Shown here: in pieces, positions 21,831 through 34,273 of the stretch
Layout: every line of letters begins with the position of its first letter
Numbering within the stretch: the stretch's first letter is position 1
From: Tragulus kanchil
Lineage: Eukaryota > Chordata > Mammalia > Artiodactyla > Tragulidae
Reading direction: 5' to 3'
Assembly: GCA_022376925.1 (NCBI GenBank)
Contig: JAIOJX010000031.1
Span: 137,596,854-137,660,853 of the forward strand
DNA: 64,000 nucleotides
Made by a program: the position numbers and the translations under genes
The notes under the pieces: model-generated
Databases searched by the model: none
What the model was told of the DNA's origin: nothing
The model's input: the letters and a program-made list of their open reading frames with translations, nothing else

Positions 21831-23910
21831 AAAAGAGACTAACGGATTTAGAGAAGACACTTATGGTTGACAAGGGGGAAGGATGGCGGGAAAGGATAGT
21901 CAGGGAGTATGGGGTGGAAATGTACACATGGCTATATTCAAAATGCGTAACCAGTAAGAATCTATTGTATATCACATGGAACTCTACTCAATGTTATGTG
22001 GCAGCCGAGATGGGAGGGGCGTATGGGAGAGAAAGTATATATTGCATATGTGTAGTTGAATTCCTTCGCTGTTCACCTGAAACTATCTCAACATTGCTAA
22101 CCAGCTATACTCCAATATGAAATGAAACGTGAAAAAATTCAAAGCAATCAGCTCTTCAAGGCCCCAGGCAGCCCCCATAGGGTTAGAATTTCTTCATTAG
22201 CACAGTGCTGGCCCAGGAAATGTTTGTTCTCTTCCATATGTTATGTGATATTATTTTGCACTCACGTTCTGCTCTGTGGGACTTCACACCAATCTTATCC
22301 ATCTAGGAGTCTCCTCTGTTCTCAAGGGAAGCTCTTTGTGTTGGATTTTCTATATTCTCCAAAGGGGCTAGTGCTCAGGAAGGCCCCAAAGCCAGCTGCA
22401 GGAGAAATGTCTCCTAGATCTCTATGTGAGCAGGTTCTCCAGTCTTACAGGCATGTCTGTAGACATGCACAGCTTCTCACAGAAAGCTGGTGATAGCTCC
22501 CAAGGGCATAACCTCAGCTGAGGAAATCTGTTTTGCTTGAACCAAGTACAGGAACCTAGTCAATATCTTCTGTTTAATGCTTTACTAGGCAACAACAAAT
22601 AAGATCATCCATCAATGAGAGAAACTGCCTACCCAAGGAAAATCCATTTCCCTCACTTAGCATAGAGTCCTGAGAGCATGTTCTTGTTTCTCCTGTTTTC
22701 TAAAATATTATTAAAATGATAGTAGAAACATTTCAAAAGAAAAAGGAATAGACCAGGTGGTGCAGTGGTAAAGAATCTGCCTGCCGATGTAGGAGACACG
22801 GGAGAAGACGGTTTGATCTCTGAGTCAGGAACTCACCGACTCAATGGGTGTGAGTTTGAGCAAACCAAAAGAAAAACTAACGGATTTAGAGACAACTGAA
22901 ATGACAACCAAAAGAGACTAACGGATTTAGAGAAGACACTTATGGTTGACAAGGGGGAAGGATGGCGGGAAAGGATAGTCAGGGAGTATGGGGTGGAAAT
23001 GTACACATGGCTATATTCAAAATGCGTAACCAGTAAGAATCTATTGTATATCACATGGAACTCTACTCAATGTTATGTGGCAGCCGAGATGGGAGGGGCG
23101 TATGGGAGAGAAAGTATATATTGCATATGTGTAGTTGAATTCCTTCGCTGTTCACCTGAAACTATCTCAACATTGCTAACCAGCTATACTCCAATATGAA
23201 ATGAAACGTGAAAAAATTCAAAGCAATCAGCTCTTCAAGGCCCCAGGCAGCCCCCATAGGGTTAGAATTTCTTCATTAGCACAGTGCTGGCCCAGGAAAT
23301 GTTTGTTCTCTTCCATATGTTATGTGATATTATTTTGCACTCACGTTCTGCTCTGTGGGACTTCACACCAATCTTATCCATCTAGGAGTCTCCTCTGTTC
23401 TCAAGGGAAGCTCTTTGTGTTGGATTTTCTATATTCTCCAAAGGGGCTAGTGCTCAGGAAGGCCCCAAAGCCAGCTGCAGGAGAAATGTCTCCTAGATCT
23501 CTATGTGAGCAGGTTCTCCAGTCTTACAGGCATGTCTGTAGACATGCACAGCTTCTCACAGAAAGCTGGTGATAGCTCCCAAGGGCATAACCTCAGCTGA
23601 GGAAATCTGTTTTGCTTGAACCAAGTACAGGAACCTAGTCAATATCTTCTGTTTAATGCTTTACTAGGCAACAACAAATAAGATCATCCATCAATGAGAG
23701 AAACTGCCTACCCAAGGAAAATCCATTTCCCTCACTTAGCATAGAGTCCTGAGAGCATGTTCTTGTTTCTCCTGTTTTCTAAAATATTATTAAAATGATA
23801 GTAGAAACATTTCAAAAGAAAAAGGAATAGACCAGGTGGTGCAGTGGTAAAGAATCTGCCTGCCGATGTAGGAGACACGGGAGAAGACGGTTTGATCTCT
23901 GAGTCAGGAA
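21814..23910. repeat. tandem duplication 7 (21814-22831 / 22893-23910)
   Basis: Direct repeat at an offset of 1079 bases in an intron. The 61-base junction (22832-22892) is a shuffled mosaic of pieces of the adjacent BovB sequence. Confidence 0.95.
22750..22831 (+). mobile_element. Bov-tA SINE, truncated by duplication edge
   Basis: The tRNA-like head only (gtggtaaagaatctgcctgc). The element breaks off at 22831, where duplication 7 joins. Complete copies are at 23829 and 24932. Confidence 0.75.
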
Positions 23911-24038
23911 GATCCCTTGGAGGAGGGAATGGCAACCCACTCCAGTATCTTTGCCTGGAAAAGCCCATGGTGAGAGGAGCCTGGTAGGCTACATTCCATG
24001 GGGTTGTGAAGAGTAGGACATGACTGAGCACGCACACA
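23829..24038 (+). mobile_element. Bov-tA SINE
   Basis: Full element from tRNA-like head to 'aggacatgactgagcacgca'. The same element recurs at 24932-25141 by duplication 8. Confidence 0.8.
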
Positions 24039-24297
24039 AAGGGTTAATAGCAAAGTGCTTGGAAAGATGTAATGAATGAGAGTTGTAAGTTTCTGGAAGA
24101 TGGAAAGAGGATGAACACCTTTTGATAGTGTGCTCCAGGGACTTCCAGAGTGTTCTTTCTAGCATAACTCAGGAGGCTCCAGGTATGAGAAGAAGCCCAC
24201 AAAAGGTGACTGAGAGATGGTGCATAGACAGTTACTCATGTTGGATGCATTTCCTCCCATTCCTCATTTTCCTCCATGCTGGACATTCCCCTAGGCC

Positions 24298-24298
<1 letters not shown>

Positions 24299-24338
<40 letters not shown>
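24299..24338. repeat. (AC)20 microsatellite, copy 1
   Basis: Twenty uninterrupted AC units. Its duplicate at 25402-25441 has the same length. Confidence 0.97.
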
Positions 24339-24340
<2 letters not shown>

Positions 24341-24380
24341 CTCTAAAGAAATTGAATGAACTATGTTTGTTCATGTCTGT

Positions 24381-24545
24381 GCCCTGTAGTTCAGATGGTA
24401 AACAATTTGCCTGCAATGCAGGGAGCCTAGGTTCAATCCCCAGGTCAGGATGATCCCCTGGAGAAGGGAATGCAAACCATTCCAGCATTCCTGCCTGGAG
24501 AATCACATGGACAGAGGAGCGTGGTGGGATACAGTCCATGGAATT
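24381..24545 (+). mobile_element. Bov-tA SINE, truncated
   Basis: Bov-tA from 'gccctgtagttcagatggta' to 'atacagtccatggaatt', cut at the joint of duplication 8. The complete element is at 25483-25680. Confidence 0.78.
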
Positions 24546-24931
24546 CCAAAGGGGCTAGTGCTCGGGGCCAAAGCCAGCTGCAGGAGAAATGTCTCCTAGA
24601 TCTCTATGTGAGCAGGTTCTCCAGTCTTACAGGCATGTCTGTAGACATGCACAGCTTCTCACAGAAAGCTGGTGATAGCTCCCAAGGGCATAACCTCAGC
24701 TGAGGAAATCTGTTTTGCTTGAACCAAGTACAGGAACCTAGTCAATATCTTCTGTTTAATGCTTTACTAGGCAACAACAAATAAGATCATCCATCAATGA
24801 GAGAAACTGCCTACCCAAGGAAAATCCATTTCCCTCACTTAGCATAGAGTCCTGAGAGCATGTTCTTGTTTCTCCTGTTTTCTAAAATATTATTAAAATG
24901 ATAGTAGAAACATTTCAAAAGAAAAAGGAAT

Positions 24932-25141
24932 AGACCAGGTGGTGCAGTGGTAAAGAATCTGCCTGCCGATGTAGGAGACACGGGAGAAGACGGTTTGATC
25001 TCTGAGTCAGGAAGATCCCTTGGAGGAGGGAATGGCAACCCACTCCAGTATCTTTGCCTGGAAAAGCCCATGGTGAGAGGAGCCTGGTAGGCTACATTCC
25101 ATGGGGTTGTGAAGAGTAGGACATGACTGAGCACGCACACA
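24932..25141 (+). mobile_element. Bov-tA SINE, duplicate copy
   Basis: Duplicate of 23829-24038 at an offset of 1103 bases. Confidence 0.8.
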
Positions 25142-25400
25142 AAGGGTTAATAGCAAAGTGCTTGGAAAGATGTAATGAATGAGAGTTGTAAGTTTCTGGA
25201 AGATGGAAAGAGGATGAACACCTTTTGATAGTGTGCTCCAGGGACTTCCAGAGTGTTCTTTCTAGCATAACTCAGGAGGCTCCAGGTATGAGAAGAAGCC
25301 CACAAAAGGTGACTGAGAGATGGTGCATAGACAGTTACTCATGTTGGATGCATTTCCTCCCATTCCTCATTTTCCTCCATGCTGGACATTCCCCTAGGCC

Positions 25401-25401
<1 letters not shown>

Positions 25402-25441
<40 letters not shown>
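25402..25441. repeat. (AC)20 microsatellite, copy 2
   Basis: Twenty AC units, equal in length to copy 1. Confidence 0.97.
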
Positions 25442-25443
<2 letters not shown>

Positions 25444-25482
25444 CTCTAAAGAAATTGAATGAACTATGTTTGTTCATGTCTG

Positions 25483-25680
25483 TGCCCTGTAGTTCAGATG
25501 GTAAACAATTTGCCTGCAATGCAGGGAGCCTAGGTTCAATCCCCAGGTCAGGATGATCCCCTGGAGAAGGGAATGCAAACCATTCCAGCATTCCTGCCTG
25601 GAGAATCACATGGACAGAGGAGCGTGGTGGGATACAGTCCATGGAATTGCAAAGAGTCAGGCATGACTGAGCAACTAGCA
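25483..25680 (+). mobile_element. Bov-tA SINE
   Basis: Complete version of the element at 24381, ending 'gcatgactgagcaactagca'. Confidence 0.8.
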
Positions 25681-26589
25681 CTACACTATTTTTGGATAAA
25701 TGGGGCTCCTATATAAAGCCTCTAAATCTAGTCTTTGGGTGACTGATGACTAGCTCCCTGACTGCTTTACTGAAGTGAAGCCAGCCTATGGAAAAGTCCA
25801 ACCCACCCAGCCATAGTCATAAAACGAGTGAGGCATATACAGAGGCAGAGAGAACCCTGAACACCCGACCCAATCTCTCATCCTTAAACACAAACAAATC
25901 AAGAGACGTATATACAAAACCAATGGCATGAAAAAGTAAGAACCAGGTAACAAACAGAAACCAGGTAGACAAACAAACAAAAAGCCTGACCCTGGGGAAA
26001 AGAAAAAACAAATATCAGTCAAAGAAGAGAGAAGAGTTTAAGAAAGGCTGCGAGTAATCTGATTACTATTACTATTCTCAGAGAGATTTAAAATACATAG
26101 TGCATCTATTTAAAAATGATTCTTTAGAAACTCAGAGACTAAGAAAGAATATGTGGAAATTAAGTATGCAAACAATGGCTGATTGACAAAGCAAAAGAGA
26201 ATTTCCAGAATAAACAGAAAAATACAAGAATGTGGAAACTTTGAGATGAAAGAAAGAAAATACAGAGGACTGATGCAAGAAATCCAATTTTCAACCGCTA
26301 TGAGTCATAGGAGAAGAAAACAGGGAAAGGAGACAGGACGTTATCAAGAGGAGGAAAAGGATAAATTTTTCCACTTGGAAAGAGATTTGACTATATTCTC
26401 TTCCCAGACTTGAAAAGAATCAATGGAAACAGACCTCCACTCAGACTCATTATCCAGAATGTCAGAGCACTGAGGATAAGGAATGTATTGGAAAAGTTTC
26501 CAAAGAGAGATATGGGAGACATGTATCAAGGAGAAGAGATGTGTCTATGCCTACTCTATGGAGACTCAGGTGGGTATGGGGCCCAGGAG
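25681..26589. other. ABCC12 intron sequence, A-rich
   Basis: A-rich sequence (25800-26400), perhaps a decayed LINE, without an intact reading frame or recognised domain. Confidence 0.4.
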
Positions 26590-26765
26590 ATCTGGCTTCA
26601 AATCCTGGCTCTCGCACATGCAGGTGTGTGATCCTGGCAGGTCTTTCTGGGCCTCAGTCTCCTCACCTGTAAAATGGGGATGAAGGCATCCCTACCTCAT
26701 GGGCTATTATGGGGACCAATGAGTTAATTTATGTAAAGGACTTACCACAGTGCCTAAGAGAGTGT
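26590..26765 (+). mobile_element. MIR SINE
   Basis: Classic MIR: 'tggcttcaaatcctggctct', 'gggcctcagtctcctcacct', 'gtaaaatggggatgaaggca', 'atgagttaatttatgtaaag'. Confidence 0.8.
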
Positions 26766-27369
26766 GTGCTTTCCTTTTGTCATTATTATTCCCTAGTACT
26801 ATTATTTCTCCATTATTGGTATTTTTGAAGAAAAACACCAAAGCAACCCGAAAGAGAAGTCAGTAATTATCTGTCATGGACATCGTGGCTGCCCCTTCAG
26901 TATTCCTTTCCCCGCTCCCCATTATGGGCTGACTGTGTGACCTGGGCATAAGATGAAATGTGACTCCATCCTTTAGCCTACGCCAATCCTCTTAGTCCCA
27001 TCAAGACATGAATTATCATCAGTTCCAGGATGCCTAAATTAATCCAGTAAGAGTAAAGCAAGGGCTTTTGTTCAGTGACTGGGGAAGGAAATGCTTCTTC
27101 CTGCTTTCTCTCTGCTATAGCCCCCAGTGGCTATCAGTCACCATTGCATAACTATGAAGGAAGTCATTATAGGAAAAGGATAAAGCCAGGGGCCACCATC
27201 CAACTGCGCCTAAAGCCCATACAGCTGCCAGACCCTTCAAAGATGTGACTCACTGAGCCCTCTATACGATTTGAAGTTAGCTGAGTAAGCTTTTCAGTTA
27301 TGTCCATCCTCTCTGATATGTTCTTATCCCGAGACTCCAGGCCAAGCACAGTTTTGCGCTAGGTGTTAC

Positions 27370-27556
27370 CTGGATGATGTAGGACAATGACAAGCCTTTG
27401 GACGAAGCACTGATTGAGGAGAAACTGAGGGTCACCATCAAGGCCACAATGAAGGTGACGATGTTCATGAGGATATCCATCCTTAGAGCAAACCACCTGA
27501 GGGCACAGTTAAAGTATAGGAGGTGGCTGCAGTTTTCATCGTTGAGCATCTTAAAC
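27370..27556 (-). CDS. ABCC12: ABCC12 exon: TMD2 late membrane helices, copy 1
   Basis: 187 nt: one base completing a Lys, then FKMLNDENCSHLLYFNCALR, WFALRMDILMNIVTFIVALM and VTLSFSSISASSKGLSLSYIIQ. The cytoplasmic 'RWFALRMD' motif common to ABCC4/5/11/12 is followed by a long hydrophobic helix. Acceptor TTTTAG, donor GTAACA. It follows the split Lys (AA|G) of exon 32586-32723. Repeated at 28460-28646. Confidence 0.92.
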
Positions 27557-28459
27557 CTAAAATCAAGAGATCAGATGAAACAGGAGGTTAGGTTGTGTTT
27601 CCACAGATGCATGGTTAGGGCTACCTGAGAAACAGAACAAGGGGAACTTGTAATCAAGGGCCCATGCATTAGTACACAGGCATCTCTTACAATGATGAGC
27701 ATAGATCTAGACTCTAAAGTCTGTTAACCATGAGCTCAGCTTGAATTTGCACATATTTTGAGAAATCCCAGGTGGCAATAGAATATATGGTGCTGAGTGG
27801 GCTCTTTCTGTCTGTCCCAGAAATGGCAATTGGAAGCCATAGCTGAGAACAAAAGGGGGTGAGCACCTCACACTCAACCTTCAAAGGAGCCCTGTCTTCA
27901 GGACAGTGATCTCCCAAAGGCCCTGTGGAAATGACTGTTAACCCCTTCAGTCTATAAAGGGCAGGGGGTGGAGGAGATCTCAGTGTCTTTGATGGTAAGG
28001 AAAGGAGAAAGAGTGCTGGGCTGCCTCTCCTTCCCAGTTCAGAGAAAGAAGAGTCAAGTTCATAAAGCTGGAGGAAAAAAGAGAAAGCTGACATCTTTCC
28101 CCATGCTGCTGTGTGTCCCCTGAGCCAAAGAAGAGAGGGCATAGAGCAGAGTCACAGAGCAATGACACTGCCAAGGGATGAAGGCAAGACCCTTCCCACT
28201 CCCACAGCACCTAGAGTTGAGGTACAGAGGAATATGGCATGTGGGGCTGCAATCTTTTTATTAAGATTTTTAAAAATTTTGGCCTCTTTTATTGGTCTTT
28301 CATTTATTTATTTTCATCCATCTTTACCCCTCTTTGGCCCCACTGCGCTGGGGTCTTTCGAATGATTTGAGTTAGCTGAGTAAGCTTTTCAGTTATGTCC
28401 ATCCTCTCTGATATGTCACCGAGACTCCAGGCCAAGCACAGTTTTGCGCTAGGTGTTAC

Positions 28460-28646
28460 CTGGATGATGTAGGACAATGACAAGCCTTTGGACGAAGCAC
28501 TGATTGAGGAGAAACTGAGGGTCACCATCAAGGCCACAATGAAGGTGACGATGTTCATGAGGATATCCATCCTTAGAGCAAACCACCTGAGGGCACAGTT
28601 AAAGTATAGGAGGTGGCTGCAGTTTTCATCGTTGAGCATCTTAAAC
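28460..28646 (-). CDS. ABCC12: ABCC12 exon: TMD2 late helices, duplicate copy 2
   Basis: Identical to 27370-27556 at an offset of 1090 bases. It lies in the second unit of the 27266-29430 duplication. Confidence 0.87.
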
Positions 28647-29347
28647 CTAAAATCAAGAGATCAGATGAAACAGGAGGTTAGGTTGTGTTTCCACAGATGC
28701 ATGGTTAGGGCTACCTGAGAAACAGAACAAGGGGAACTTGTAATCAAGGGCCCATGCATTAGTACACAGGCATCTCTTACAATGATGAGCATAGATCTAG
28801 ACTCTAAAGTCTGTTAACCATGAGCTCAGCTTGAATTTGCACATATTTTGAGAAATCCCAGGTGGCAATAGAATATATGGTGCTGAGTGGGCTCTTTCTG
28901 TCTGTCCCAGAAATGGCAATTGGAAGCCATAGCTGAGAACAAAAGGGGGTGAGCACCTCACACTCAACCTTCAAAGGAGCCCTGTCTTCAGGACAGTGAT
29001 CTCCCAAAGGCCCTGTGGAAATGACTGTTAACCCCTTCAGTCTATAAAGGGCAGGGGGTGGAGGAGATCTCAGTGTCTTTGATGGTAAGGAAAGGAGAAA
29101 GAGTGCTGGGCTGCCTCTCCTTCCCAGTTCAGAGAAAGAAGAGTCAAGTTCATAAAGCTGGAGGAAAAAAGAGAAAGCTGACATCTTTCCCCATGCTGCT
29201 GTGTGTCCCCTGAGCCAAAGAAGAGAGGGCATAGAGCAGAGTCACAGAGCAATGACACTGCCAAGGGATGAAGGCAAGACCCTTCCCACTCCCACAGCAC
29301 CTAGAGTTGAGGTACAGAGGGAATATGGCATGTGGGGCTGCAATCTT

Positions 29348-29634
29348 TTTTATTAAGATTTTTTAAAAAAATTTTGGCCTCTTTTTATTGGTCTTTCATT
29401 TATTTATTTTCATCCATCTTTACTCTTTGGCCTGTGGGGGCATCCTGTGGTAGTGGCCTCTCTCACTGCGCAGCACTGGCTCTGGGCACTTGCACTCCAG
29501 AGCGCTGGCTCCTAACTGGACACACTGGCCCCACCGCTCCACGGCACATGAGATCTTCTTGGGCCGGGGATTGAACCAGCGCCCCTTGCACTGCAAGGCA
29601 GACTCTTTACCCACTGGACCACCAGGGAGGCCCC
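29348..29634 (-). mobile_element. CHR-like tRNA-derived SINE with target-site duplication
   Basis: Minus-strand element with head at 29634 (cctccctggtggtccagtgg) and A/T-rich tail at 29348. It is flanked by TGGGGCTGCAATCTT at 29333-29347 and 29635-29649. Its tail alone is repeated at about 28258-28340 in the first unit of duplication 9, which breaks off inside the SINE. Confidence 0.85.
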
Positions 29635-30411
29635 TGGGGCTGCAATCTTGATGCCACACTGATTGGCATGAAGCAAGAGGCCCCACATCAAAGGAAAGCA
29701 GTGAGGCTGCCAGGGGAGCTCATAGAAGAGCAAAGCAGAGTCCATGGGCAGTGCCCAGCAGAGTGGCTGGGGACCTGGGTCCTGTTGGGGCTCTCCCCTG
29801 CCATGGCACATCTGCATGGGGAGCTGGACCAGCAGAAATGAGCAGCAGAAAGGACAATGAACTGGACACGGTGGTCACCTGAGGGTGTACCCTTCTCCCA
29901 CTCCGTCCCCCTGCACCAGCCTCAAATAACCATGCTCAGAGAAAATGCAGAGGGTGTTTAAAACACCAGACCAGGTGCTTCAATGGTAGCCCTGCCCCCA
30001 CACCTGACACATGTAGCAGCACAACATGAAGGCTCCAACCCTCTTAGTGCACGCGGGGCAGGGGTAGGATGTATGACTTAAGTACATTCAAGATTATAAC
30101 TGGACTAAGCTAACCATTGACTAGAAGAAGCATCAACCACAGTTCCCCTGGCCTACTGGGAAAGGGACTTCTTCAGAATAACTGGTAAAAAAAAAAATAC
30201 TATGACAATTGAAAACCCTTCAATGCTTAAACCCTTAAAAGTTGAGATCTCTCCAATGGCGCAGGCATGATGTCCTTGGGAACTGCTGGTCCATCCTATT
30301 CTAAACTTCCTCCAAAGAGCCTGTCTGCAAACACCTCTGACCACCCAGGCTGGTCCTCTCTGTTTCCACTCTAACTTACTTTCCTCAGAGTTTACTTAAA
30401 ACATTCTTCTA

Positions 30412-30724
30412 GGGCTTCCTTGGTGGTCCAGTGGGTAGGGACAGCACCTTGCACTGCAAGGGGCACCAGATCGATCCCTGGCCTTGGAAGATCCCATGTG
30501 CCACGGAGTGCCTGGACTGATGTGTCCAATTACCGAACCGGAGCTCTGGAGTGGATGCGCCCAGAGCCGGTGCTCTGCGACAAGAGAGGCCACTGTGATG
30601 GGAGGCCCACATGGGCCAAGGAACAAGGATGGAAGAAAAATAGATAAATGAAAGACCAATAGAAGTGACCCGCCCACTCCCTCCCCAACCTGCACCCCCC
30701 CCCAAAAAAAAGTAGATAAAAACC
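30412..30724 (+). mobile_element. CHR-like tRNA-derived SINE with target-site duplication
   Basis: Head 'gggcttccttggtggtccag', B-box-like 'agatcgatccctgg', C-rich and A-rich tail. Flanked by ACATTCTTCTA at 30401-30411 and 30725-30735. Confidence 0.85.
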
Positions 30725-31317
30725 ACATTCTTCTAAATACCATGGTGTTTTCACCATGTTGCTATAAAACTCACACATTCAACCGACAACAGAAGTGACT
30801 GAAGAGTCAGCTGTGGTCTTATCTGTGTGGTTGGTTAGGTTGTGCAGAAACAGAATCACTGGTTGAGATCAAATTAGAATTTGACCTCAAACCTTTTTTT
30901 TATATATAGATATTTTTATTGCTGCAGCAGTTTTGTCTAGCTGCAAAAGCAATACACGTCAGAAGCCCAAGCCCTCTGGAAAGTCCATGACAGGAAAAAA
31001 CAGGATAAAGAGAGGAAAGCCCACCAGTATTGTGGGGCTCAGCTCTCCCATAGGATCGTTTTGGAAACCCTGAGAGAGAATCTGCTAGAAGACAAGGCTT
31101 AAACCTGTTTGTTTTTTTGAGAGTTGATAAATAGCCCAAGACCAGGACACAGGAGTCTTGACAGATGATGTTCAGGTCAAATCAGTAACCAGGCTAGCTG
31201 GCTGACTGAACTTAAGACAGGCGAAAGTGCCAGGTCTACACTGAGACTATGGGTGGCAGGGAGAACGAGATGCAGCTTTTGAAGTGTGTATTAGGTTTTT
31301 AAGAAAGGAAACGATGG

Positions 31318-31598
31318 GGCTTCCCTGGTGGTCTAGTGGGTTAAGAGTCTGCCGAGCAGTGCAAGGGGCACCTGTTTGATCCCTGGCCCAGGAAGATTCC
31401 ATGTGCTATGGAACAGATGGACCGATGTGTCCAATTATGAGCCAGCACTCTGGAGCACATGCTCCTGGAGCTGGTGCTCTGCAATGAGAGAGGCCACTGT
31501 AATGGGAGGCCCCCACAGCCAAAGAATAAAGATGGATGAAAATAAATAAAAAACCAATAAAAGAGGCCAAAATTAAAAAACAAAACAAAAAAAAAGGA
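31318..31598 (+). mobile_element. CHR-like tRNA-derived SINE
   Basis: Head 'gggcttccctggtggtctag', 'tgtttgatccctggcccagg' and A-rich tail with 'aataaagatggatgaaaata'. Same family as 20315 and 30412. Confidence 0.83.
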
Positions 31599-31599
31599 T

Positions 31600-32585
31600 G
31601 GATGGAGGTGAAGGAAGAACATGTATGTGGTAGAGACTCTATAGATTCACCACATTCCATTTTCTTTTCCTCCTGTGGACATAGCTGGACTACATTTCCC
31701 AACCTCCTTTGCAGTTAATAAGTCACCATGTGACTGATAGGGTGACTCTCTTCATTGGGGTCCTCCACCCACATCTCGCCTCTTATCTTCCAGTTAGACC
31801 AGAGGATCCTGGAGAGGTCCCTAAGGCCATCAGAATGGAAAAGCTCCAGAAAGAGAAAGACTGGGTGCCTGAGTATGGAGCAAAATCACCTATCCCTGCC
31901 CCCCAGACCCTCATTCACTTATGACTTGAGGAGAAATAAACATGTATTGGGTTAGCTCCTAAAATTTGGAGTTGTTTTTTACCACAGTGAGCCTACTGTG
32001 ACTGATACACGGTGATTATATGCGATTATATGGTGTTTTAAACGTTCAGAGCTGGAAGACTTCAGAGAAATTTACTAACCTCATCCCAACATTTTAAAAA
32101 AGAAAACTGCTCCATCTATTAAATGAGATGTAATGTGGTCTTTAAGAATTACCTTTTGAGGATATGTAATAACATGAAAAATGCTATTCAAATGTAAAAC
32201 AAGACAAAAATGATTACAAACACTCCATAAATAGAGAGAACAGAAAAGACTGGAAGGAAAAACACAAAAGTATTAATGGGATTTCGGTGGCAGGCCTGTG
32301 AGTGATTTTTTTCCTTCTGTTTTCTCCTATTTTCCTGAATTGAAAACATTCTGCTTTTAGAGTAGACAAATAGAACACGCAAAACTCCGTAATAGGGTTG
32401 TCACTGAATGAGCTTGAGTCTTTGGAAGCCCCAGACACTAGGGAGAAAGGCACACTAGTGCACGAGGGGCTCCTCCTCCATTCTACTGGCTCTCTACTCA
32501 GTCCGTCCCCATCACCCAGCCTCCCCACCTCAGACCAGGCCAGTGGGGAGCAGAAGTCCTGGGGCAGCCCCAGCCCAGGACTCAC
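31600..32585. other. ABCC12 intron sequence
   Basis: No exon was recognised. The intron ends at the donor of exon 32586-32723. Confidence 0.45.
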
Positions 32586-32723
32586 TTGTTGACACAGTCC
32601 TCCCTCTTGTCATAGGCGTGGATGGTTCCCAGACCCTGCATGGACGAAGTGACGTGGGAGAACCAGGGAGACCGGCTGATATTCTCCACCTTCTTTAGCT
32701 CCTGGATTCCTCTGTGGAAAATG
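32586..32723 (-). CDS. ABCC12: ABCC12 exon: TMD2 cytoplasmic loop
   Basis: 138 nt between a CTGCAG acceptor and a GTGAGT donor. It completes a Cys codon (TG|C), then reads [40 protein letters not shown] and EDCVN. 'R.ELKR.E..SRSP.F.H...S..GL.TI.AY' is the intracellular loop and coupling helix that docks on an NBD in ABC exporters. Single copy. Confidence 0.93.
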
Positions 32724-33577
32724 CTGCAGGGAAACCAACAGTGGCCAAGAGAGTCCCAGATGGGGTCTCCTGGGACTCCCTTTGCCTCACACAAACCCAA
32801 CTGGGCACTCACGATACATCCAAGATGGACAGCGCCACCTCACTGGGCAAGAGGGATTGGCCTGTCGCTCTCCTCTGAGAGGGTAGGAGGGTCTTAGAAA
32901 TCTGAGTCACTCCTTCCTGTGGTCTCAGTTCTGAAGGCCTCCTGTAGCATGAGTGTCTCATGACGTGAGCGGTGACTCTAGTCTTTGAAGACTAGAGTTT
33001 CTCACAGAGCGCAGCTCCTAAACAGCCAACCACTTTGGGCTGCTCCACCACATACAAAGGGATCTGCTCCAGTTCTGGAGGAAAATCTGGACCGGGTATG
33101 TCAACTGCCAGTGGGAGGTCTTCTAAAGGCCTTTACAAAGGTAATTCGAGCAATATTTGAATGTTGTCTCCTCAGGGGCTGACTTTAAAACCAAGCTCTC
33201 CACAGTAGGTAACTCCCCTAGGGCCCCCGTGTGTGGGAGACCACTGCCCTCACCACACACAGTGGCAGCTGATCCGTGACAGTGAATCTGATCTGGTCTC
33301 CAGACTCGGTCATCACTAGCCCAAGGGAGAAGAAATGAAGCCCCATTTGTTAAGAGCTCAAATCAGGTATTTAAAAACACTGAATAATTCAGTCTGAATC
33401 AGCCTAATCTGGCTTACAGCAAGAAGTAGGGGTGAAGTGCAGAGAAAAACCTTTTGTAAAGGAAATAAACACAGAGAGGAAAACAGGCAGGAATGGTGAT
33501 CAGACAAGCACATCGATTGTAAAAACATATACTAGCCCAAGGAATTATTTTCATTAATAAATGGCACCCAAGATGTG

Positions 33578-33788
33578 GGAGATTCTCCAGTGGCTCAGCG
33601 GTAAAGAACCTGCTTGCCAATGCAGATGTAGGAGATGTGGGTTGGATCCCTGAGTCAGGAAGATTCTCTGGAGGAGGAAATGGCTACCCACTCCAGTAGT
33701 CATGCCTGGAAAATTCCATGGACAAAGGAGTCCAACGGGCTACAGTTCATGGGGCTGCCAAGAGTCAGACACTGAGCGACCGAGCAGG
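33578..33788 (+). mobile_element. Bov-tA SINE
   Basis: Head 'gattctccagtggctcagcg', then 'gggttggatccctgagtcag' and body to 'cagacactgagcgaccgagc'. Confidence 0.83.
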
Positions 33789-34273
33789 TACATGCCCAGG
33801 ATAGGTTATGCTTGTAAAAGACCTACAGACATTATTTTTATTTGATCACCACAATTAACTCTTGAAGCCAGACACTGAGGCCAATGTGTCTTCTCTCAGA
33901 GACACCAAGGGGGCAATGGGAGACTGAAGTGAGAGCCCAGCTTCCCCAACTCATAGGGCATACATGCTAGTTCCCATGGCAGTGGGAGCCTCAGCCCCAG
34001 ATGTGGAGTCTGTCTCTTGGCCCCTCCGTCCCTGCACTCACATTTTCCACTGTCTGCTGGCTCCTCCGGGGACTAGATCCGCAGCCTTGAAATGTCCAAA
34101 ACCAAACCCATAACCTTAGTCATCCCTAATCGTATCTCCCTTTCTGTCACTTGTGTCTGTGTTCACATCGGTCCCCATCTTGGACTCATCCTTGGTGTCT
34201 TCCATCCCACAATCCCAGTGGATTATCTCAGAAATGGCTCTGAGGTCCACCTCTTTTTCTGCCCTGACTGCTG

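Larger units (their letters stand above)
23438..25648. repeat. tandem duplication 8 (23438-24545 / 24546-25648)
   Basis: Direct repeat at an offset of 1108 falling to 1103, overlapping duplication 7, so sequence near 22359-22831 occurs three times. Both copies carry an (AC)20 of equal length. Confidence 0.95.
27266..29430. repeat. tandem duplication 9 (27266-28340 / 28362-29430)
   Basis: Direct repeat at an offset of about 1095 falling to 1090, carrying the late TMD2 helix exon. Copy 2 has lost bases within its first 60 positions, and A/T runs in the SINE tail differ. Confidence 0.94.

Noticed and set aside
22451..22468. Small hairpin GCATGTC-TGTA-GACATGC as a regulatory RNA element
   Set aside because: A 7-base stem is expected by chance in 64 kb, and nothing else around it supports a function.
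24122..24346. Thr-His repeat protein
   Set aside because: The frame runs through the (AC)20 microsatellite, and the repeat is not coding.
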